From NCBI RefSeq assembly GCF_016722785.1, contig NZ_JAEQNE010000006.1, positions 62,001-126,000 on the forward strand: a stretch of 64,000 bases of DNA. Reading direction: 5' to 3'. This stretch comes from Ramlibacter monticola. Its GTDB lineage: Bacteria; Pseudomonadota; Gammaproteobacteria; Burkholderiales; Burkholderiaceae_C. A model generated the notes under the pieces. It was not told the DNA's origin. It saw nothing but the letters and a program-made list of their open reading frames with translations, and made no database searches. A program made the translations under genes and the position numbers. Position 1 is the stretch's first letter. Each line of letters begins with the position of its first letter. Shown here in pieces: positions 8,576 to 17,194 of this stretch.

Positions 8576-10633
8576 TCATTCGGTGCCCGCTTCCTGGTGG
8601 GCCTGCGTGGCAGCCTGAATCGCCGTCAGCGCGATCGTGAAAACGATGTCGTCGACGAGCGCGCCGCGCGAGAGGTCGTTCACCGGCTTGCGCAAGCCCT
8701 GCAGCATCGGTCCGACCGACACCACGTTGGCGCTGCGCTGCACGGCCTTGTAGGTCGTGTTGCCGGTATTGAGATCCGGGAACACGAAGACCGTGGCTTG
8801 GCCTGCCACGGCGCTGTCCGGCGCCTTCTGCGCGCCGACTTCGGCCACGCTCGCCGCGTCGTACTGCAGCGGGCCGTCGAGCACGAGATCAGGGAAGCGG
8901 CTGTGCGCGAACTCGGCGGCCTGGCGCACTTTCTCGACGTCCTCGCCGGCGCCGGAGCTGCCGGTCGAGTACGAAATCATCGCCACCTTGGGCTCGACCC
9001 CGAAGGCACGTGCGGAATCCGCGCTCTGCCTGGCGATCTCGGCGAGCTGCTCGGCCGTCGGGTCGGGATTGATCGCGCAGTCGGCGTACACCAGCACCTG
9101 ATCGGGCATCAGCATGAAGAAGCAAGAGGAGACGATCGACGAGCCCGGCGTGGTCTTGATGAGCTGCAGCGCCGGACGCACCGTATTCGCCGTCGTATGG
9201 ACCGCTCCGGACACGAGCCCATCGACATGTCCCACGGCCAGCATCATCGTGCCCAGCACCACCGTGTCTTCGAGCTGGCTCACGGCCTGGAGGGCCGTGA
9301 GCCCCTTGCTCTTGCGCAGCCCCACCATCGGCGCGACGTAGTCGCGGCGGATCAAATCCGGATCCAGGATTTCCAGCTCGGGCGGCAGCGACACGCCCTG
9401 CGCGGCGGCCACGGCTTCGATCTTCGTGCGCTTGCCGAGCAGCACGCAGCGTGCGATGCCCTTGTGCTGGCAGATGATCGCCGCCTTGACCGTTCGGGGC
9501 TCCTCGCCCTCCGGCAGCACGATGCGCTTGTTCGCCGCACGCGCCTTCTGGATCAGCTGGTGGCGGAATGCAGGCGGCGAAAGCCGGGTAGACACGGGTA
9601 CTGCGATGCCCGCCGTCATGGCCTTCTGATCGAGCGCCTCGGCAACGCTTTCGAGCACCATGTTCATACGCTCCAGGTCATCGAGGGGTACCGCCGAAGA
9701 CAGGCGGCTGACTCGGGTGGCGGTTCGGTAGGAATCGCCCTGGGTGCGCAGGATCGGCAGGTCGCCGTTGAGCGCCAGCGCACCGAGCTTCAGGATGTTG
9801 CCGTTGATCCAGCTGTCGTGCGTGAGCAGCAAACCCGCGAGCTTCACGCCGCTCGATTCGGCAAGCGCGGTCGCGAGCATCAGGTCGTCACGGTCGCCCG
9901 CGCAGATGATCAGCGCACCGGGGATCAGGCGCGGGATCACTTCGGCCACCCCCCGCGCCCCCAGCACCGTGTCGCGCACCCTCCGGGTGGCGAGTTCGCC
10001 TTCGACGACGATCTCGGCGTTCATGTGACGGGCAATGTCCAGAGTACGCGGTGCCTGCAGATCCGGGTCGTGCGGGACGAAGCCCCAGACTGGGGTGCCG
10101 GCGAACTCGCTCACCGCCGCCTCGCGATCGAAATCGCCCATCACCTTGTTGAAGACGACGCCCCTAACACGCAAGCCGCTGTTGCCGACCAGCGCGGCCA
10201 TCTTGCGCGCCTGCGAAACGCCGTGCGCGTCTTCGCCGCTCGCGACGAGCACTACCGAGGCCTGCATGCTGCGAACGATGTCGGCGCACAGTCGCGGGAT
10301 GAAAGGCCGTGCCGGATCGGCCTGCAGCCCCTCGATGACCAGCACGTCGGCGTCGCCGGCGGCCCCGAGTGTCAGGCCCACGACCTCTTCGAGCAGGTCG
10401 GCGGACTCGCCTGCGGTGAAGCGTCCCTCGACGTACTCCATCGACAGCGGCTCGGGCGCGTCGAGCTGGCAAATGTTGCGCAGGAAGTGCGCCGAGGGAT
10501 TCGGGACCACCTCGGCGATCGGCTTAACGAAGCGGACGTTCAGCGCGAGTTGCTGAAACCCGCGCACGATGCCGAGTGCAACCGAGGTGAGGCCGACCGA
10601 CTGACGGCAAGGAGCGACGAAGAAGACCTGCAT
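8576..10633 (-). CDS. pta: Phosphate acetyltransferase
   Basis: 685 aa from the ATG at 10633, chosen because MQVFFVAPCRQSVGLTSVALG is the usual N-terminal P-loop-like start and GGGAG lies upstream; an in-frame start 17 codons earlier is less likely. Domains in order: BioD-like/AAA_26 N-terminal domain (1-200), DRTGG domain (about 215-330), and the PTA_PTB catalytic domain (about 365-685, ending with YDAASVAEVGAQKAPDSAVAGQATVF). It interconverts acetyl-CoA and acetyl phosphate in the cytoplasm. Acetate kinase, its usual partner, is not in this window. The long three-domain form is typical of proteobacteria. Confidence 0.93.
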   Translation of the reverse strand: MQVFFVAPCRQSVGLTSVALGIVRGFQQLALNVRFVKPIAEVVPNPSAHFLRNICQLDAPEPLSMEYVEGRFTAGESADLLEEVVGLTLGAAGDADVLVIEGLQADPARPFIPRLCADIVRSMQASVVLVASGEDAHGVSQARKMAALVGNSGLRVRGVVFNKVMGDFDREAAVSEFAGTPVWGFVPHDPDLQAPRTLDIARHMNAEIVVEGELATRRVRDTVLGARGVAEVIPRLIPGALIICAGDRDDLMLATALAESSGVKLAGLLLTHDSWINGNILKLGALALNGDLPILRTQGDSYRTATRVSRLSSAVPLDDLERMNMVLESVAEALDQKAMTAGIAVPVSTRLSPPAFRHQLIQKARAANKRIVLPEGEEPRTVKAAIICQHKGIARCVLLGKRTKIEAVAAAQGVSLPPELEILDPDLIRRDYVAPMVGLRKSKGLTALQAVSQLEDTVVLGTMMLAVGHVDGLVSGAVHTTANTVRPALQLIKTTPGSSIVSSCFFMLMPDQVLVYADCAINPDPTAEQLAEIARQSADSARAFGVEPKVAMISYSTGSSGAGEDVEKVRQAAEFAHSRFPDLVLDGPLQYDAASVAEVGAQKAPDSAVAGQATVFVFPDLNTGNTTYKAVQRSANVVSVGPMLQGLRKPVNDLSRGALVDDIVFTIALTAIQAATQAHQEAGTE

Positions 10634-10699
10634 GTCCGATTCTCCCGAACTGAGGGATGGGCGAGCCTGGATCGAGTCGTCCAAAGGTCAACTTGCGAT

Positions 10700-10810
10700 C
10701 CTGCTTCCGCACTTTAGTCCGGTGCCGGGAAGCTGCCCGTGGCCGGTGTCGGCTCCTGGCCGGGACCGTGAGTCGGCAGTATCGCCATGAAGCGGACGTT
10801 GGGGGCGATC
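10700..10810 (+). repeat. Dispersed non-coding repeat, copy B
   Basis: Contains GCTGCCCGTGGCCGG followed by CTGGCCGGGACCGTGAGTCGGCAG and ATCGCCATGAAG. The GTGAGTCGGCAG-ATCGCCATGAAG-CGACGT segment recurs almost identically at 12541-12575, and the GGCCGGNACCGTGAGTC segment recurs at 5044-5063. It lies upstream of pta and the BCS1-like gene. Confidence 0.6.
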
Positions 10811-11020
10811 GGGTCGCCCGATTGCAGCCTCCAGCAATGCCCAAAGGTCGGTCGAGCCGGCGATGCGCGGATGGGTCAGTGCGATCGCCAACTACTCCGA
10901 GCCTGTGGCGCTGGGCGCCGTGATGCGCTCGCTTGGCGTTGGACGTGTCTAAAGTTCACGCTGACCGATCCGACGGTCTACCTCATCGAGGCATGCAAAC
11001 CTCGCTAGGATCGTCGTCCC
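10811..11020. other. Upstream region of the BCS1-like gene
   Basis: With copy B this makes a gap of nearly 390 bp between pta and the AAA ATPase gene. I see no gene, terminator or strong promoter. Base composition is somewhat lower in GC than the housekeeping flanks. Confidence 0.35.
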
Positions 11021-12283
11021 ATGTGGACCGAAATCACCGAGGCGGTTCGCGCCCAGCTGGACAACCAGGTCGTCGCCGGTGCCATCGCGCTCGGGCTGGT
11101 TGGCGTGGTCGCCGCGTTGCTGCGCAACCTGCCCGGCGCGCTGTGGGGTCAACTCAAGCGCGCGGTCATCGTCACGGCCACGCTCGACAGCCGCAACGAC
11201 CTGTTCGGCGCCTTCGTCGCCTGGATGGACGAGCAGCGCTTCGGACAGCGCAGCCGCTTCTTCACGGTCGTACAGGCGCCCGCATCGGTCGCCGAGGACG
11301 AGGCCGACGCCGACGATGCGCCCCGGCTGCAATACAGCCCGGCGCCAGGGTTCCACTTCTTCTGGTACCGCGGTCGACCGATGTGGATGCAGCGCGAGAT
11401 CGCGACGAACATGCAGGTGATCGAGACGGTCCGGATCGGCGCGCTGCTGGCCCGCCGGCGCGTGCTCGAGGAATTGCTCGAGGCCGTCGTTCGCCACGCA
11501 GGCGATCGGCGCGCGAACCGGCTCACGCTGTACACGGTTGACCGCTGGGGTGACGAATGGCGGCTGGCCGACAGCAAGCCGCGGCGCAGCCTCGACTCGG
11601 TCGTGCTCGAGGACGGCGTGGCCCGGCTACTCCACGACGACATTCACGAGTTCTTCGGTCGTCGCGAGTGGTATGCGGGGATGGGCATCCCCTGGCGGCG
11701 CGGCTACCTGCTGTACGGCCCGCCGGGCACCGGCAAGACCAGTGTCGCCATGGCGCTGGCCGGCGAGTTGCGCCTGAAGCTGTGCACGCTGTCGCTGACT
11801 AACCCCAAGCTGACCGACAACGTGCTGGCCAGCCTGCTGCAGGAGACACCACCGCGCTCGCTGATCCTGATCGAGGACATCGACGCCTTCTTCGTCGCGC
11901 GCGATAAGCAAGACAGCCGGATCCAGTTCAGCTTCTCGGGTCTGCTGAACGCGCTCGACGGCGTCGGTGCCCAGGAGGGCCGCATCGTCGTGCTGACCAC
12001 GAACCACCGCGAGCGGCTCGATCCGGCGCTGATCCGCCCGGGTCGCATCGACTTGGCGATCGAGCTCGGCAATGCGACGCGTAGCCAGCTGCAGAGCCTG
12101 ATCGGACGCTTCTTCCCTGACCAGGATGCTGCGGTGGCGCGCCTGGCGCAGGACTACCCCGCACGCGCCTTGTCGCCCGCCCAGATCCAGCAGACCCTGA
12201 TCGGAGCCGACAGCCTCGAGGAGGCGGCCAGCGGGCTGCGCACCGCCTGGGCAGTTGCGTCGAGCCCGGCGCGAGACTCTTGA
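11021..12283 (+). CDS. BCS1-like AAA ATPase
   Basis: 420 aa. A hydrophobic segment near residues 18-35 (VAGAIALGLVGVVAALL) is followed by a BCS1_N-like domain (about 40-215) and an AAA domain. Walker A is GPPGTGKT (233-240), Walker B is LILIEDIDAFF (around 285), and the arginine-finger region is PALIRPGRID. In mitochondria BCS1 translocates the folded Rieske protein; bacterial relatives are largely uncharacterised, so the substrate is unknown. One N-terminal membrane anchor with the ATPase in the cytoplasm is the expected topology. It sits alone among repeats and gene remnants, which suggests acquisition by transfer. Confidence 0.8.
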   Translation: MWTEITEAVRAQLDNQVVAGAIALGLVGVVAALLRNLPGALWGQLKRAVIVTATLDSRNDLFGAFVAWMDEQRFGQRSRFFTVVQAPASVAEDEADADDAPRLQYSPAPGFHFFWYRGRPMWMQREIATNMQVIETVRIGALLARRRVLEELLEAVVRHAGDRRANRLTLYTVDRWGDEWRLADSKPRRSLDSVVLEDGVARLLHDDIHEFFGRREWYAGMGIPWRRGYLLYGPPGTGKTSVAMALAGELRLKLCTLSLTNPKLTDNVLASLLQETPPRSLILIEDIDAFFVARDKQDSRIQFSFSGLLNALDGVGAQEGRIVVLTTNHRERLDPALIRPGRIDLAIELGNATRSQLQSLIGRFFPDQDAAVARLAQDYPARALSPAQIQQTLIGADSLEEAASGLRTAWAVASSPARDS

Positions 12284-12353
12284 AGGTGCGGCCGCGCGGG
12301 CCCGCGCCGCACCAGCGGTGGCCCGCGGCGCGAGCGGTGGTCGCGGCGCCGGA

Positions 12354-12494
12354 GTGGCGGCCCTGATGATGGGACTGAAACGCCAAGTTCACCCAGGCAA
12401 GGTCTTCGATCTGCAGATCCCGCTGGCCGACGTCGCCGAAGGCTAGAAGGCGATGGACGAGCGGCGGGCCATCAAGGCGCTGTTACGGGTTTAG
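12354..12494 (+). pseudogene. Remnant of a zinc-type alcohol dehydrogenase C-terminus
   Basis: Reads MMGLKRQVHPGKVFDLQIP, then LADVAEG, then TAG, then KAMDERRAIKALLRV and a final TAG. Intact medium-chain alcohol dehydrogenases end in this way with Tyr where the first TAG lies (…VAEGYKAMDERRAIK…), so the internal TAG (12444-12446) is a nonsense mutation. Homology stops upstream near 12354, where the sequence becomes unrelated. Only about the last 45 codons survive. Confidence 0.7.
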
Positions 12495-12945
12495 TGAGGC
12501 AGAAAGCCGCCGGAGGCCAGTTGCCCCTCTTGGTCGGGAGGGTGAGTCGGCAGCATCGCCATGAAGTCGACGTGGCGTGCCGCGACCCGCCACACGCGGG
12601 TGACGCCAGAGCCTGGCGATGCCGGTCAGCTTCGAAGCGAGCGTTCGGACTCACGGTCCCGGCCACAAGGAGTCGCCGGGCCTTGCGCCGATAAGCTGCC
12701 CTTCGAAAACGCGATCGACCCAGCAGCGACATCCACGATTTCGGATTGATCGCCGCACAGCGGTCGTTTTCTGCGTGAACTCCAGTGGCGAGACTACGAG
12801 GTGCGAAGGCGCAGTCGCGCAATGCCGATAAAGTTCGAGCAAATCTGTTTTATGCCTGCGAGGTAGGTGAAGCGCATCTAAGACGGCCGTTGGCGTGAAG
12901 GAACTTGAAGCACGCCGGTTCGCTCGCGCTGCCGGCGATTTGCAA
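12495..12945. repeat. Dispersed non-coding repeat, copy C, and surrounding non-coding DNA
   Basis: The left half (12535-12580) matches copy B in the same orientation. The right half (12575-12665), from CCGCGACCCGCCACACGCGG to CGGACTCACGGTCCCGGCCA, matches copy A in opposite orientation. The rest, to the TetR gene, holds no gene that I can support. Confidence 0.55.
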
Positions 12946-13671
12946 TCACTTTTTCGACCCGACCGGTCGGCTCCGGCCCCTTGGCTTTGCCGCGCTGACT
13001 CGATTCGACCTGGGTGACTCGCGACGGCCGTGTTCGCGGCCAATTGCCTCGAGGCCGGCAAGCGCGTATGTGTGCAGATGGCTGATGATGGCTTCCCGAG
13101 GCATCCGACGAACTTCGTCCAGCGGCCCGGGCGCGCCCCGTGCTGCGACCAGCAGCATCGAGCACGGCGCCAACACGCTGATTACGCAGCGGACCAGTGC
13201 AGGGTCGTCGACGGGAATCGTCGTGATGTCACTGAGGATCTGCTTGATGATCGCCAATTTGGGTGGCACCTCGGCCTCAAACAGAACGGGGAAGTGCGCC
13301 GAAGGCGCAAAGATTTCCTTGCCAAGCACGTTGATGTGCCACCCTGGCTGGCGCTTCGTCGCAGGTCGTACCAGGCCGTAAATCAGCGCGCGCAGCTTCG
13401 CCGTGGCGGGCAACTCACTTTCGGCAAGCTCGCGTAATTCGGACAGTTTGCCGAGGCGCCGGTGGGCCTCTATCAACACGGCTCGATAGAGCCCTTCACG
13501 ACCGCCGAAGTGGTAGTTGATCAGGGTCAAGCCCACCTCGGCCCGGTCTGCGATCGCCTTCGCGGTGGTCTGCGCGTAGCCATCAGCGGCGAAGAGTTCA
13601 CCTGCGGCTTCCAGGATGCGCTCGCGGGTCGCTTGCCCATCGGTACGGAGGTTGCTTCGGGCCTCGGCCAT
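12946..13671 (-). CDS. TetR family transcriptional regulator
   Basis: 241 aa from the ATG at 13671; a TTG at 13740 would begin inside the palindrome and is rejected. Residues about 12-60 are the TetR helix-turn-helix (RERILEAAGELFAADGYAQTT, with recognition motif VGLTLINYHFGGREGLYRAVL). The C-terminal part resembles the CerR/DUF1956-type ligand domain. The tail is Arg/Lys-rich. It is divergent from the HXXEE membrane-protein gene, with a perfect palindrome between; repression of itself and possibly of that gene is likely. Confidence 0.85.
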   Translation of the reverse strand: MAEARSNLRTDGQATRERILEAAGELFAADGYAQTTAKAIADRAEVGLTLINYHFGGREGLYRAVLIEAHRRLGKLSELRELAESELPATAKLRALIYGLVRPATKRQPGWHINVLGKEIFAPSAHFPVLFEAEVPPKLAIIKQILSDITTIPVDDPALVRCVISVLAPCSMLLVAARGAPGPLDEVRRMPREAIISHLHTYALAGLEAIGREHGRRESPRSNRVSAAKPRGRSRPVGSKK

Positions 13672-13725
13672 CGCGTCGTGGATTGAAGGAAGTTGTGCGA
13701 GCAGGGAGATTACATTGACGCTAGA

Positions 13726-13740
13726 TTGAATCAGATTCAA
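13726..13740. promoter_or_regulatory. Palindromic operator TTGAATC-A-GATTCAA
   Basis: Perfect 7-bp arms around one base, 54 bp upstream of the TetR start codon and in the divergent interval to the HXXEE gene. Size and symmetry fit a TetR dimer site. Assignment to this TetR is inferred from position. Confidence 0.6.
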
Positions 13741-13742
13741 AC

Positions 13743-13868
13743 TTCCCGGCCTTCCGAGCAGGAGTTCAGTACGTCCTCAAGCCCGCAGTCGGCATCGTGC
13801 TGAACCTTGAGTATGCGCAGGGCAAGTCCGGGAACAACGGCCTCATTCTGAGGACGGAATACGCCTTC
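13743..13868 (+). pseudogene. Possible remnant of an outer-membrane beta-barrel C-terminus
   Basis: The frame reads GVQYVLKPAVGIVLNLEYAQ followed by GKSGNNGLILRTEYAF. Alternating hydrophobic residues and a terminal aromatic residue are the signature of the last strands of Omp85/BamA-type barrels, where Phe is normally the final residue. Here a TGG codon follows instead of a stop, and the frame runs on into unrelated sequence. No start or upstream domain is present. Confidence 0.4.
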
Positions 13869-13911
13869 TGGCTTCAGCGATCCAGTCACGGTTCAACAAC
13901 AGGATGGCACT

Positions 13912-14661
13912 GTGCAAACACACTGGTTCTACACCGTTTGGCCGTTCATTGGAGTGGGGGGAGCGATCGTGATGGTCGCGATCCTTCTGCTGACCGACAC
14001 GTTCCGTGGCGACACCACGGTGTCGCGCTGGCGTGATCCGATGTGGCTGGCATGGCTCGCCGTGCCGTTCTACTGGATACATCAGTTCGAGGAGTACAGC
14101 CTGCCGGTGATCGGCTTCGACTACTCGATCCAGGAAATGATCTGCCAGAAAATCGGCTTTCCGCCGTATCCCGACTGCCCCATTCCCTTGGCTTTCTACC
14201 CGGTGGTGAACATCGCTCTCATGTGGTTCGGCGCGCCGCTAGCAGCGTACCTCTTTAGACGCAACGTGCTCATCGGGCTCAGCTTCTGGGGATTGCTCTT
14301 CGCCAACGGACTTGTGCACAGCGCTGGGGGCGTCGCGGCGGGCGCTTACAACACCGGCTTGTGGAGCGCCGCCTTATTGTTTGTTCCGTTCTCCCTCTGG
14401 GTCATTTACGTCTGCGCGATTCGCGGACCGTACAGTGGCAAGGTCGTGGGCGTGGCGTATGCCGCTGGAGCCCTGACCCATGTCTTGCTGTTCGTGGGCT
14501 ACGGGCTTTTCAAGGCCGGAGTGATCGGCACCGCGGGCCTGCTGGTCTATGCCGCCGTGATCGGTTTCACGCCGATCATTTTGGCGGCCATTGCGAGCCG
14601 GTTCTTCACGCCTGAGTTGCTGCGGCCGGTTCGGCGCCGTAGTTCGGCAGCCGCCGCTTGA
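13912..14661 (+). CDS. HXXEE domain-containing membrane protein
   Basis: 249 aa, GTG start with AGGATGG upstream. Several hydrophobic helices (about 10-28, 42-58, 88-108, 115-135, 142-165, 172-198, 203-228) mark an integral membrane protein. The naming motif HQFEE lies at residues 57-61 at a membrane edge, as in the HXXEE (PF13787) family. The function of this family is not established; the conserved His and Glu pair suggests an active or metal site. It is divergent from the TetR gene and may be its target. Confidence 0.75.
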   Translation: MQTHWFYTVWPFIGVGGAIVMVAILLLTDTFRGDTTVSRWRDPMWLAWLAVPFYWIHQFEEYSLPVIGFDYSIQEMICQKIGFPPYPDCPIPLAFYPVVNIALMWFGAPLAAYLFRRNVLIGLSFWGLLFANGLVHSAGGVAAGAYNTGLWSAALLFVPFSLWVIYVCAIRGPYSGKVVGVAYAAGALTHVLLFVGYGLFKAGVIGTAGLLVYAAVIGFTPIILAAIASRFFTPELLRPVRRRSSAAAA

Positions 14662-14918
14662 CTGAAGCGTCAGCCATGAACGACTGGTTTTGAAAGGCAT
14701 GTACGGCTGCAACGGGTCGCTTGCTGTCGGTAACCGCCGGCGAGCCTATTCGCGCTGCCTGGTGCACAGCGGTCATTGAACCCGGCGACATGCGCTGCCC
14801 CGAATGGCGGCTGTACGAGGTACTGCGGCCGTTGGACTTTGGCTGGCTGGGCGACCTCCAGCGGCCTGAGGGATAATCGAAGGCTTTCTCCTTCCAATAA
14901 CCCCTCAACGGAGCCGTC
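14662..14918. other. Intergenic region with promoter for the 55-aa gene
   Basis: Contains no supported gene upstream of 14919. GATAAT at 14872-14877 is a good -10 candidate about 40 bp before the next start codon. Minus-strand text such as CAATGACCGCTGTG recalls dispersed repeat sequence, but no second copy in the window proves it. Confidence 0.35.
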
Positions 14919-15086
14919 ATGGGCAACAAGATCGTCACCGAAGCGGATCGCCGCGCCACCCCGAGACCCGCCGCCCCCGCCGGCGTCACCAACACCGTCG
15001 GCCGTGGCCAGAAGATCAGCCTCGAGCGCGGCTCGCACACCCGCAGCAAGAAGAACCCCGGCAAGCGCCCCCGCAAGGGCGGCTAA
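14919..15086 (+). CDS. Small basic conserved-type protein (55 aa)
   Basis: 55 aa: starts MGNKIVTEADRRATPRP, then a Pro/Ala stretch, then GRGQKISLERGSHTRSKKNP and a Lys/Arg-rich end. Strongly basic with no signal peptide or membrane segment; a nucleic-acid- or ribosome-associated role is possible but unproven. It is supported as a gene by GGAG six bases before the ATG, GATAAT (14872-14877) upstream, and a Rho-independent terminator 23 bp after the stop. These make a self-contained transcript of about 245 nt. Confidence 0.65.
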   Translation: MGNKIVTEADRRATPRPAAPAGVTNTVGRGQKISLERGSHTRSKKNPGKRPRKGG

Positions 15087-15108
15087 ACCCCGAGGGTGAC
15101 TGCGCATC

Positions 15109-15130
15109 GCCGCCCCTGGGGCGGCGTTTT
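15109..15130 (+). terminator. Rho-independent terminator of the 55-aa gene
   Basis: Perfect GCCGCCC / GGGCGGC stem with a three-base loop (15109-15125) followed by GTTTT. The next gene begins 14 bp later. Confidence 0.75.
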
Positions 15131-15143
15131 GCATTCAGGCGCA

Positions 15144-16811
15144 ATGCTGAGACTCAACGAACTTCGGTTGCCGCTCGACCACGCCGAGGACGCCTTGCGC
15201 CCGGCGATCGTGGCGCGCCTGGGCGTCCCGGACGCCGACCTGCTGGCGTTCACCGTCTCCCGGCGCGCCTACGACGCGCGCAAGAAGAACGCGATCGTGC
15301 TGATCTACACGATCGACTGCGAACTGCGCGACGAACCGGCGGTGCTGGCCACGAAACAGGGCGACCCGCATCTGCGGCCCGCCCCGGATACCCGCTACCG
15401 CTTCGTCGGACATGCGCCCGCCGATTTCCTGGCGCAGCAGGCCCCGCGCCCGCTGGTGGTCGGGTTCGGACCCTGCGGCATCTTTGCGGCCCTGATTCTG
15501 GCGCAGATGGGCCTGCGGCCGATCGTCCTGGAACGCGGCAAGGAAGTACGCCAGCGTACCCAGGACACCTGGGGCCTGTGGCGCAAGGGCGTGCTGAACC
15601 CCGAATCGAACGTGCAGTTCGGCGAAGGCGGGGCCGGCACCTTCAGCGACGGCAAGCTCTGGAGCCAGATCAGCGACCCGCGCCACCTGACCCGCAAGGT
15701 GCTGGCCGAGTTCGTCAAGGCTGGCGCGCCGGAAGAAATCCTGTTCGTCAGCAAGCCCCACATTGGCACCTTCCGGCTGGTGAGCATGGTCGAGAAGATG
15801 CGGGCCGACATCGTGGCGCTGGGCGGCGAGGTCCGCTTCGGCGAGCAGGTGACCGACGTTCATATCGAGCGGCAGGGCGAGGCGGCCCAACTGCGCGGCG
15901 TGACGCTGGCGTCCGGCGAACAGCTGCGCGCCGATCACCTCGTGCTGGCACTGGGACACAGCGCGCGTGACACCTTCACCATGCTGCATGAGCGCGGGGT
16001 CTTCATGGAAGCCAAGCCGTTCTCGGTCGGCTTCCGCATCGAACACCCGCAGAGCGTGATCGATCGCGCGCGCTTCGGCCGGAACGCCGGCAATCCCATC
16101 CTGGGCGCGGCCGACTACAAGCTGGTGCACCACGCCAGTAACGGCCGCAGCGTGTACAGCTTCTGCATGTGCCCCGGCGGCACGGTAGTGGCCGCGACCT
16201 CCGAGCCGCAACGCGTGGTCACCAACGGCATGAGCCAGTATTCGCGCAACGAGCGCAACGCCAATGCCGGCATCGTGGTGGGCATCTCCCCGCAGGACTA
16301 CCGGCAGGACGGCAAGGCCGAAGGCACGGTGAACCCACTGGACGGCATGGCGTTCCAGCGCTTCTGGGAGTCTCGGGCCTACGAACTGGGTGAAGGCGGC
16401 TACATGGCGCCGGGGCAGCTGGTGGGTGACTTCATCAAGCGCCAGCGCAGCCGCGAGCTGGGCAACGTGCTGCCGTCCTATCGGCCGGGCGTGCGCCTGA
16501 CCGACCTGGCGCAGCCGGGGCGCGGCAGCCTGCCCGTGGACGCGCTCGACGCCATCCGCGAGGCCCTGCCCGCGTTCGAGCGGCAGATCGCCGGTTTCTC
16601 CATGCCGGACGCGGTGCTGACCGGCGTGGAGACGCGCACTTCGTCGCCGCTGCGCATCACCCGCAACCGCCAGCACGAAAGCCTGAATGTCCGCGGCCTG
16701 TATCCGGCCGGCGAAGGCGCGGGCTATGCCGGAGGCATCATGTCCGCCGGCGTCGATGGCATCGAGGTGGCCGAATCGGTGGCGCGGGTCATGCTGGGGT
16801 TGGCTGCCTAG
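15144..16811 (+). CDS. FAD-dependent dehydrogenase (NAD(P)/FAD oxidoreductase, COG2509 type)
   Basis: 555 aa. An N-terminal small domain (1-95, YDARKKNAIVLIYTIDCEL) precedes a Rossmann FAD-binding motif, VVGFGPCGIFAALILAQMG (about 112-130). Then come the FGEGGAGTFSDGKLWSQISD signature (about 168-187), a second nucleotide-binding half, and a C-terminal GYAGGIMSAGVDG FAD motif. The family is widespread but has no settled substrate. The start is the ATG at 15144, directly downstream of the terminator, where residues match the family N-terminus (MLRLNELRLPL). It appears to be transcribed alone. Confidence 0.85.
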   Translation: MLRLNELRLPLDHAEDALRPAIVARLGVPDADLLAFTVSRRAYDARKKNAIVLIYTIDCELRDEPAVLATKQGDPHLRPAPDTRYRFVGHAPADFLAQQAPRPLVVGFGPCGIFAALILAQMGLRPIVLERGKEVRQRTQDTWGLWRKGVLNPESNVQFGEGGAGTFSDGKLWSQISDPRHLTRKVLAEFVKAGAPEEILFVSKPHIGTFRLVSMVEKMRADIVALGGEVRFGEQVTDVHIERQGEAAQLRGVTLASGEQLRADHLVLALGHSARDTFTMLHERGVFMEAKPFSVGFRIEHPQSVIDRARFGRNAGNPILGAADYKLVHHASNGRSVYSFCMCPGGTVVAATSEPQRVVTNGMSQYSRNERNANAGIVVGISPQDYRQDGKAEGTVNPLDGMAFQRFWESRAYELGEGGYMAPGQLVGDFIKRQRSRELGNVLPSYRPGVRLTDLAQPGRGSLPVDALDAIREALPAFERQIAGFSMPDAVLTGVETRTSSPLRITRNRQHESLNVRGLYPAGEGAGYAGGIMSAGVDGIEVAESVARVMLGLAA

Positions 16812-17194
16812 CCGTTCGGTTACGGTGTTGATGCCGGCGCCGTGAACTTTTGGACAGCCCCTGAGCTGACAGGCCCGAAGGGCTTCTCTTTGGCCAAGAT
16901 TCTTCTGCGGCCCTTCGCTGCCCGGTCCCCGTAGATACGGTCCTTCCGCGGCACCGGGCGGGACAGAGGCAAGATGTATGGGAACGACACGTCGACCTCG
17001 TGCCACTTGCCCCCCAGGGACCGGAAGTCATGATCCGGGGTCGAGGCGACGCCTCGCCATTCGGCAAAATGCCGCGCTGGCGTGGGGTGGCGGGTTTCGC
17101 GCCACATCAAACCCACTGGGGCGCATATCAAACCGCCCCGCCCCGGACCCTTCCCCGGCGAATCCAGCCGGTGCCATTTCAATGATTCAGTGGA
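16812..17194. other. Intergenic region with an unrecognised minus-strand frame
   Basis: About 380 bp. A minus-strand frame (16820-17182) encodes 120 residues including HFAEWRGVASTPDHDFRSLG and KWHEVDVSFPYILPLSRP. It looks less random than most shadow frames but matches no family that I know and has no good ribosome-binding site. It may be a decayed mobile-element or hypothetical gene; nothing firmer can be said. Confidence 0.25.

Noticed and set aside
16820..17182. 120-residue minus-strand frame as a gene
   Set aside because: No ribosome-binding site, no family recognised, and overlapping frames are equally open; left as an unresolved region.
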